The translations under genes were made by a program, and so were the position numbers. A DNA stretch of 64,000 bases. Source: Staphylococcus hominis subsp. hominis (lineage in GTDB: Bacteria; Bacillota; Bacilli; Staphylococcales; Staphylococcaceae). Location: contig NZ_PPQE01000025.1 of the NCBI RefSeq assembly GCF_002901845.1, forward strand, positions 726,579 through 790,578. Direction: 5' to 3'. Positions within the stretch are counted from its first letter, which is position 1. Every line of letters starts with the position of its first letter. The notes beneath the pieces were generated by a model. The model saw only the letters and a list, made by a program, of their open reading frames with translations, made no database searches and was not told the origin of the DNA. Shown in pieces: positions 60,943-64,000 of this stretch.

Positions 60943-61680
60943 TTAATTACCATTTTCAGCCATATGTCTTAATATTTTCACCTCATGAGGTGTTAATACT
61001 CTACCTTCACCTGCATTTAATCCTTTTAAATTAAGATTTCCAAATTCGATTCGTATTAATTTATCGACGGTGTGATTAAAATGTTCGAACATACGTCGAA
61101 CTTGTCTATTTCTACCTTCGCTAATAGTTATTTCAACCAGTGTCGTATTTTTTTCTTTATTTTGATTTTTTATTTTAACTTGAGCAGGTTGTGTAAAACC
61201 ATCCTCTAATTCAATTCCTTGTTCTAATGATTTAACTTCTTCTCTCATTAAATACCCTTTTAATTTTGCAACATATTTTTTTTGAATATGATATCTGGGA
61301 TGAGTCATTAGGTTAGTAAATTCACCATCATTTGTAAGTAATAATAACCCTGAAGTATCATAGTCTAATCGTCCAACTGGATAAATTCTTGCTTCTAAAT
61401 CTTTAAAATAATCTGTTACAACCGTTCTACCTCTATCATCTGAAACACTAGTAATAACTTGCGTTGGTTTATAGAACAGAATATAAATTTTATCTTCTTG
61501 CTCAATTTTAATTCCTTCAACTTCAACAGTGTCTGAAGATTTAACTTTCGTTCCAAGTTCTGTAACTACTTGACCATTTACTTTCACTTTACCTTCAGCG
61601 ATTAAAGTTTCTGCCTTTCTTCGAGAGGTATATCCACTGTTAGCAATTCGTTTTTGAAGTCTTTCTAAATCTTTATTCAT
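60943..61680 (-). CDS. rluB: 23S rRNA pseudouridine synthase RluB
   Basis: Makes a pseudouridine near position 2605 (E. coli numbering) of 23S rRNA. The 245-residue protein has an S4 RNA-binding domain (~2-60, RLQKRIANSGYTSRRKAETLI) and the catalytic Asp in PVGRLDYDTSGLLLLTNDG. Its C-terminus has EGRNRQVRRMFEH. AAGGAG lies 7 bases before the ATG at 61680; the earlier in-frame ATG at 61725 lies inside scpB. It begins one base after the scpB stop. Confidence 0.94.
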   Translation of the reverse strand: MNKDLERLQKRIANSGYTSRRKAETLIAEGKVKVNGQVVTELGTKVKSSDTVEVEGIKIEQEDKIYILFYKPTQVITSVSDDRGRTVVTDYFKDLEARIYPVGRLDYDTSGLLLLTNDGEFTNLMTHPRYHIQKKYVAKLKGYLMREEVKSLEQGIELEDGFTQPAQVKIKNQNKEKNTTLVEITISEGRNRQVRRMFEHFNHTVDKLIRIEFGNLNLKGLNAGEGRVLTPHEVKILRHMAENGN

Positions 61681-61681
61681 T

Positions 61682-62221
61682 TTATTTCTCCTTTTGATTT
61701 GTAAGTGTACTAAAGAAATTCTCAATCTCTTCGTTATCTTCTTCAGTAGATGGTAATTCTTCTATTGATTTCATTCCAAAAACATTTAAAAATAAATCAG
61801 TAGTCATGAGTAAATGACTCCGCGAATTCTCCATGTCTTTTGCTTCAATAAGTCCTCTAGCAATTAATGTTCTCACTGCACCATCAGAATTGATACCTCT
61901 TGTTATTTCGATATCACTTCTAGTTAATGGTTGATTATAAGCAATAATTGATAGTGTCTCCATAGCAGCTTGAGATAATTTCATGTTTGCTTTTTGCTTC
62001 ACTAGTACTTCGATAAAAGGTGCACACTCTTTTTTGGAGGTTAACATATAAATGGAACCATATCTTTGTATTTCAAGACCTTTTGAATGATACGTCGAAA
62101 TTAATTGATCAAGTTCATCTAAATCCATTTTTAAAATATCTGCAAGCTGACGTGCTTCCAGTCCTTCATCGCCTACAGTAAATAATAAGGACTCTATAAT
62201 TCCAAGGTTATCCAATCGCAT
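61682..62221 (-). CDS. scpB: Segregation and condensation protein ScpB
   Basis: Winged-helix kleisin partner of SMC-ScpA, 179 residues. Pattern: [21 protein letters not shown], the [23 protein letters not shown] helix pair, and GRGLIEAK-type [19 protein letters not shown]. Overlaps scpA by 14 bases, with the site inside scpA. Confidence 0.96.
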   Translation of the reverse strand: MRLDNLGIIESLLFTVGDEGLEARQLADILKMDLDELDQLISTYHSKGLEIQRYGSIYMLTSKKECAPFIEVLVKQKANMKLSQAAMETLSIIAYNQPLTRSDIEITRGINSDGAVRTLIARGLIEAKDMENSRSHLLMTTDLFLNVFGMKSIEELPSTEEDNEEIENFFSTLTNQKEK

Positions 62222-62939
62222 AGTTCACTCCTCTAATGATATTGATGTCTTCAAAGTTATTTGACTGTTCTATATTAATAAGACCTGCTTTAGCCATTTC
62301 TAATATTGCTAAGAAATGTGTAACGACTTTACTCACAGGTTCATTAAAGTTAAATAAACTAAAGAAGTTAAATGCTGTTTGTTTCTCTAAATGTTTAGCA
62401 ACCACTTCAGTAGCTTGTTGAATTGTAAAAGTATCTTTTGAAATTTCAACTACTTTTGGCGTATTTAATGCTACTCTATTTTTTACTCTTTGGTATGCAA
62501 CAATCAGTTGAGTCAAATCAATCGTTTGATTTTTGTCCCAATGCGTTTCTTTTTCCAAGTGAGATAAATCAGCTGGTGATTTAGTATAATATAATTCTCG
62601 TTCTTTTTTTAATTCTGTTAATAGTAAAGAATATTCTTTATAATTTTGATATTCGATTAAACGACCTACAAGGTCCTCACGAGGATCTTCTTCTAAGTCA
62701 TTTTCAGTTTCTTGTTGTGGCAATAATAATCTACTTTTTATCATTAATAATTCTGAAGCCATCACTAAATATTCACTTGCAATATTAATTTCAACTTCTT
62801 TCATTGCATGAACATATTGCATATATTGTTCAGTTAAAGCTTTCATTGGTATATCATAAATATCTATTTCATATTTATGAATTAAATGAAGAAGTAAATC
62901 TAATGGGCCATTAAAAGCATCTAATTTAACTTCGTACAT
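62208..62939 (-). CDS. scpA: Segregation and condensation protein ScpA
   Basis: Kleisin that closes the SMC ring for chromosome compaction and segregation; 243 residues. The N-terminal [23 protein letters not shown] and the C-terminal winged helix ([19 protein letters not shown]) are characteristic. First of scpA-scpB-rluB. Confidence 0.96.
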   Translation of the reverse strand: MYEVKLDAFNGPLDLLLHLIHKYEIDIYDIPMKALTEQYMQYVHAMKEVEINIASEYLVMASELLMIKSRLLLPQQETENDLEEDPREDLVGRLIEYQNYKEYSLLLTELKKERELYYTKSPADLSHLEKETHWDKNQTIDLTQLIVAYQRVKNRVALNTPKVVEISKDTFTIQQATEVVAKHLEKQTAFNFFSLFNFNEPVSKVVTHFLAILEMAKAGLINIEQSNNFEDINIIRGVNYAIG

Positions 62940-63037
62940 AAATTAACTTCCTTGTATTATAAAATCTAAATTGTGCATAATTCACCTAAATATTATAGCA
63001 TGAATATATATTAGAATTAAATTAAGGGGGAGTATTC

Positions 63038-63541
63038 ATGAATAAAGCATTAAGTCAATTCTACTATCAATTTCATACACACCAACATTATTTTTTATGT
63101 CATGATATTTTAGAAGAATTATGGAAGTCTAACCCTAATTTTTCTAAGAAAGATGCTATAGTGAGTTTAATACTATTTTCAACTGCCATGTATCACTATA
63201 GACGATGTAATAAGTTAGGTGCATTAAAAAGCTTTAAAAAAGCGTTATATACATTTAAGCATGCAAAGGATAAGGATACACTAGGTTTAAAGGTCAATGA
63301 ATTTACTTTATTGATTCAAAATCAAATAGAAAAAGTGAAACATGATCAGACATTTCAACCAATACAGTTGCCAATTACATCTTCAATAGAAAGGGAACTT
63401 ATCAATTTATATCCTAATTATGAATATAAGAAACAAATTAACAATGATGACATGATTGTTAATTGTCATCGTCTAAGAGATAGAAGCGATATCATTGCAG
63501 CTAGAAAAAAAGCACTTAAAAATAAAAGAAAGAAAAGTTAA
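63038..63541 (+). CDS. DUF309 family protein (YpuF-like)
   Basis: A 167-residue protein with the DUF309 helical motif HYFLCHDILEELWK (~17-30) followed by YHYRRCNKLGALKSF. Function unknown; it neighbours scpA in many Firmicutes. The C-terminus is very basic (KKALKNKRKKS), and its coding bases double as one arm of the downstream terminator. The ribosome-binding site AAGGGGGAG is unusually G-rich and is complementary over 13 bases (63018-63030) to isrR. Confidence 0.87.
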   Translation: MNKALSQFYYQFHTHQHYFLCHDILEELWKSNPNFSKKDAIVSLILFSTAMYHYRRCNKLGALKSFKKALYTFKHAKDKDTLGLKVNEFTLLIQNQIEKVKHDQTFQPIQLPITSSIERELINLYPNYEYKKQINNDDMIVNCHRLRDRSDIIAARKKALKNKRKKS

Positions 63542-63568
63542 ATAATTCACTTTTCTTTCTTTTATTTT
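63519..63568. terminator. Bidirectional terminator, DUF309 gene (+) and xerD (-)
   Basis: A 20-bp perfect stem (63519-63538 with 63549-63568) of mostly A-T pairs. The left arm lies in the last codons of the DUF309 gene; the right arm covers the end of the xerD stop region. Confidence 0.75.
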
Positions 63569-64000
63569 AAGCTCTAGGATGAAATTGATTATACATTTGT
63601 CTTATTTGGGATTTAGACACATGTGTATAAAGTTGTGTCGTTGAAATATCTGAATGACCAAGCATTTCTTGAACTGCTCTTAGATCTGCCCCATTTTCTA
63701 AAAGATGTGTAGCAAATGAATGTCTCAACGTATGAGGGGTTAAAGTTTTATTAATATTGGCCTTCAAACCATATTGTTTAATCATTTTCCATATTCCTTG
63801 TCTAGTTAAAGGTCTACCGTGCATATTTAAAAATAATACATTCGTAATAGTCTTTTTCAAAAGTTGAGGACGTACCTTTTCTAAATACGTATCTAGAAAT
63901 TCAATCACAGTGTCTCCTAATGGTATAATTCGTTCTTTATTACCTTTACCAAATACTCTAACAAATCCCATAATAAGATTGATATCCTCAATATTAATTT
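63567..64000 (-). CDS. xerD: Tyrosine recombinase XerD (5' part beyond window)
   Basis: Resolves chromosome dimers at dif with XerC. Only the C-terminal catalytic half is in the window. The frame continues upstream of the internal ATG at 63971 through INIEDINLI to the edge. Visible active-site residues: H-x-x-R in [13 protein letters not shown] in LGHSDIS, and the nucleophile Y in TTQLYTHVS. It ends [10 protein letters not shown]. The name XerD rather than XerC rests on neighbours (scpAB, DUF309) as in other staphylococci. Confidence 0.93.
   Translation of the reverse strand, partial: INIEDINLIMGFVRVFGKGNKERIIPLGDTVIEFLDTYLEKVRPQLLKKTITNVLFLNMHGRPLTRQGIWKMIKQYGLKANINKTLTPHTLRHSFATHLLENGADLRAVQEMLGHSDISTTQLYTHVSKSQIRQMYNQFHPRA

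Overview
The window is an AT-rich, gene-dense stretch of a Staphylococcus chromosome, probably a coagulase-negative species. ArlRS, FakB2-DHFR-ThyA, CvfC, PBP2, EbpS, SrrAB, the bacillithiol genes bshA and ypdA, and the hepS-menG-hepT cluster all read as close relatives of the S. aureus proteins, in nearly the same order. Several proteins (EbpS N-terminus, PBP2 tail) differ clearly from S. aureus. I could not fix the species by eye. No insertion sequence, prophage, CRISPR array, tRNA or rRNA gene was found. This is core genome.

Layout, mostly minus strand. 1-2008: arlS (cut by the window edge) and arlR. 2009-2333: the Fur-controlled small RNA isrR on the plus strand. 2334-6051: pgpB, murG, a GNAT acetyltransferase and ctpA. 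6252-7934: msrA-msrB-crr-yozE. 8037-10378: thyA-dfrA-fakB2. 10574-12609: a zinc-finger protein, a lone Nfu_N protein, cvfC and brxB. 12720-14007 (plus): a preQ1 riboswitch with its queuosine-precursor transporter, then an RNase H-like gene. 14077-22441 (minus): a 5'-3' exonuclease, a double dynamin, an NAD(P)-binding protein, rlmL, RNase P RNA, gpsB, ypsA and yppE. 22700-25719 (plus): recU-pbp2. 25813-35354 (minus): asnS, dnaD-nth-ypoC, then mazG-like, bshA, cca, birA and dinG. 35556-45375: the aroC-aroB-aroA operon with four downstream genes, ndk, and hepS-menG-hepT. 45563-50657: hup, der-gpsA, rpsA, cmk. 50733-57193: ansA, ypdA, ebpS, ypbB-recS and ferredoxin. 57277-61680: ribU under an FMN riboswitch, srrAB and rluB. 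61682-64000: scpAB, a DUF309 gene and xerD, cut at the right edge.

Themes. Thiol and oxidative repair recurs (msrA/msrB, brxB, bshA, ypdA). So do envelope synthesis (murG, pbp2, gpsB, ctpA), chromosome maintenance (scpAB, xerD, hup, recU, recS, nth, dnaD) and menaquinone supply with its respiratory regulator (aro genes, hepS-menG-hepT, srrAB). RNA-level control is represented by isrR, preQ1-I and FMN riboswitches and rnpB.

The most interesting items are isrR and a 13-bp perfect complementarity between its C-rich stretch and the ribosome-binding site of the DUF309 gene 61 kb away. Next come two perfect palindromes that overlap promoter -10 elements, upstream of hup and of an NAD(P)-binding protein. 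A compact zinc-finger / Nfu_N / Nfu_N-HEAT / bacilliredoxin cluster also deserves attention. Nothing here clearly forms a wholly new multi-gene system.
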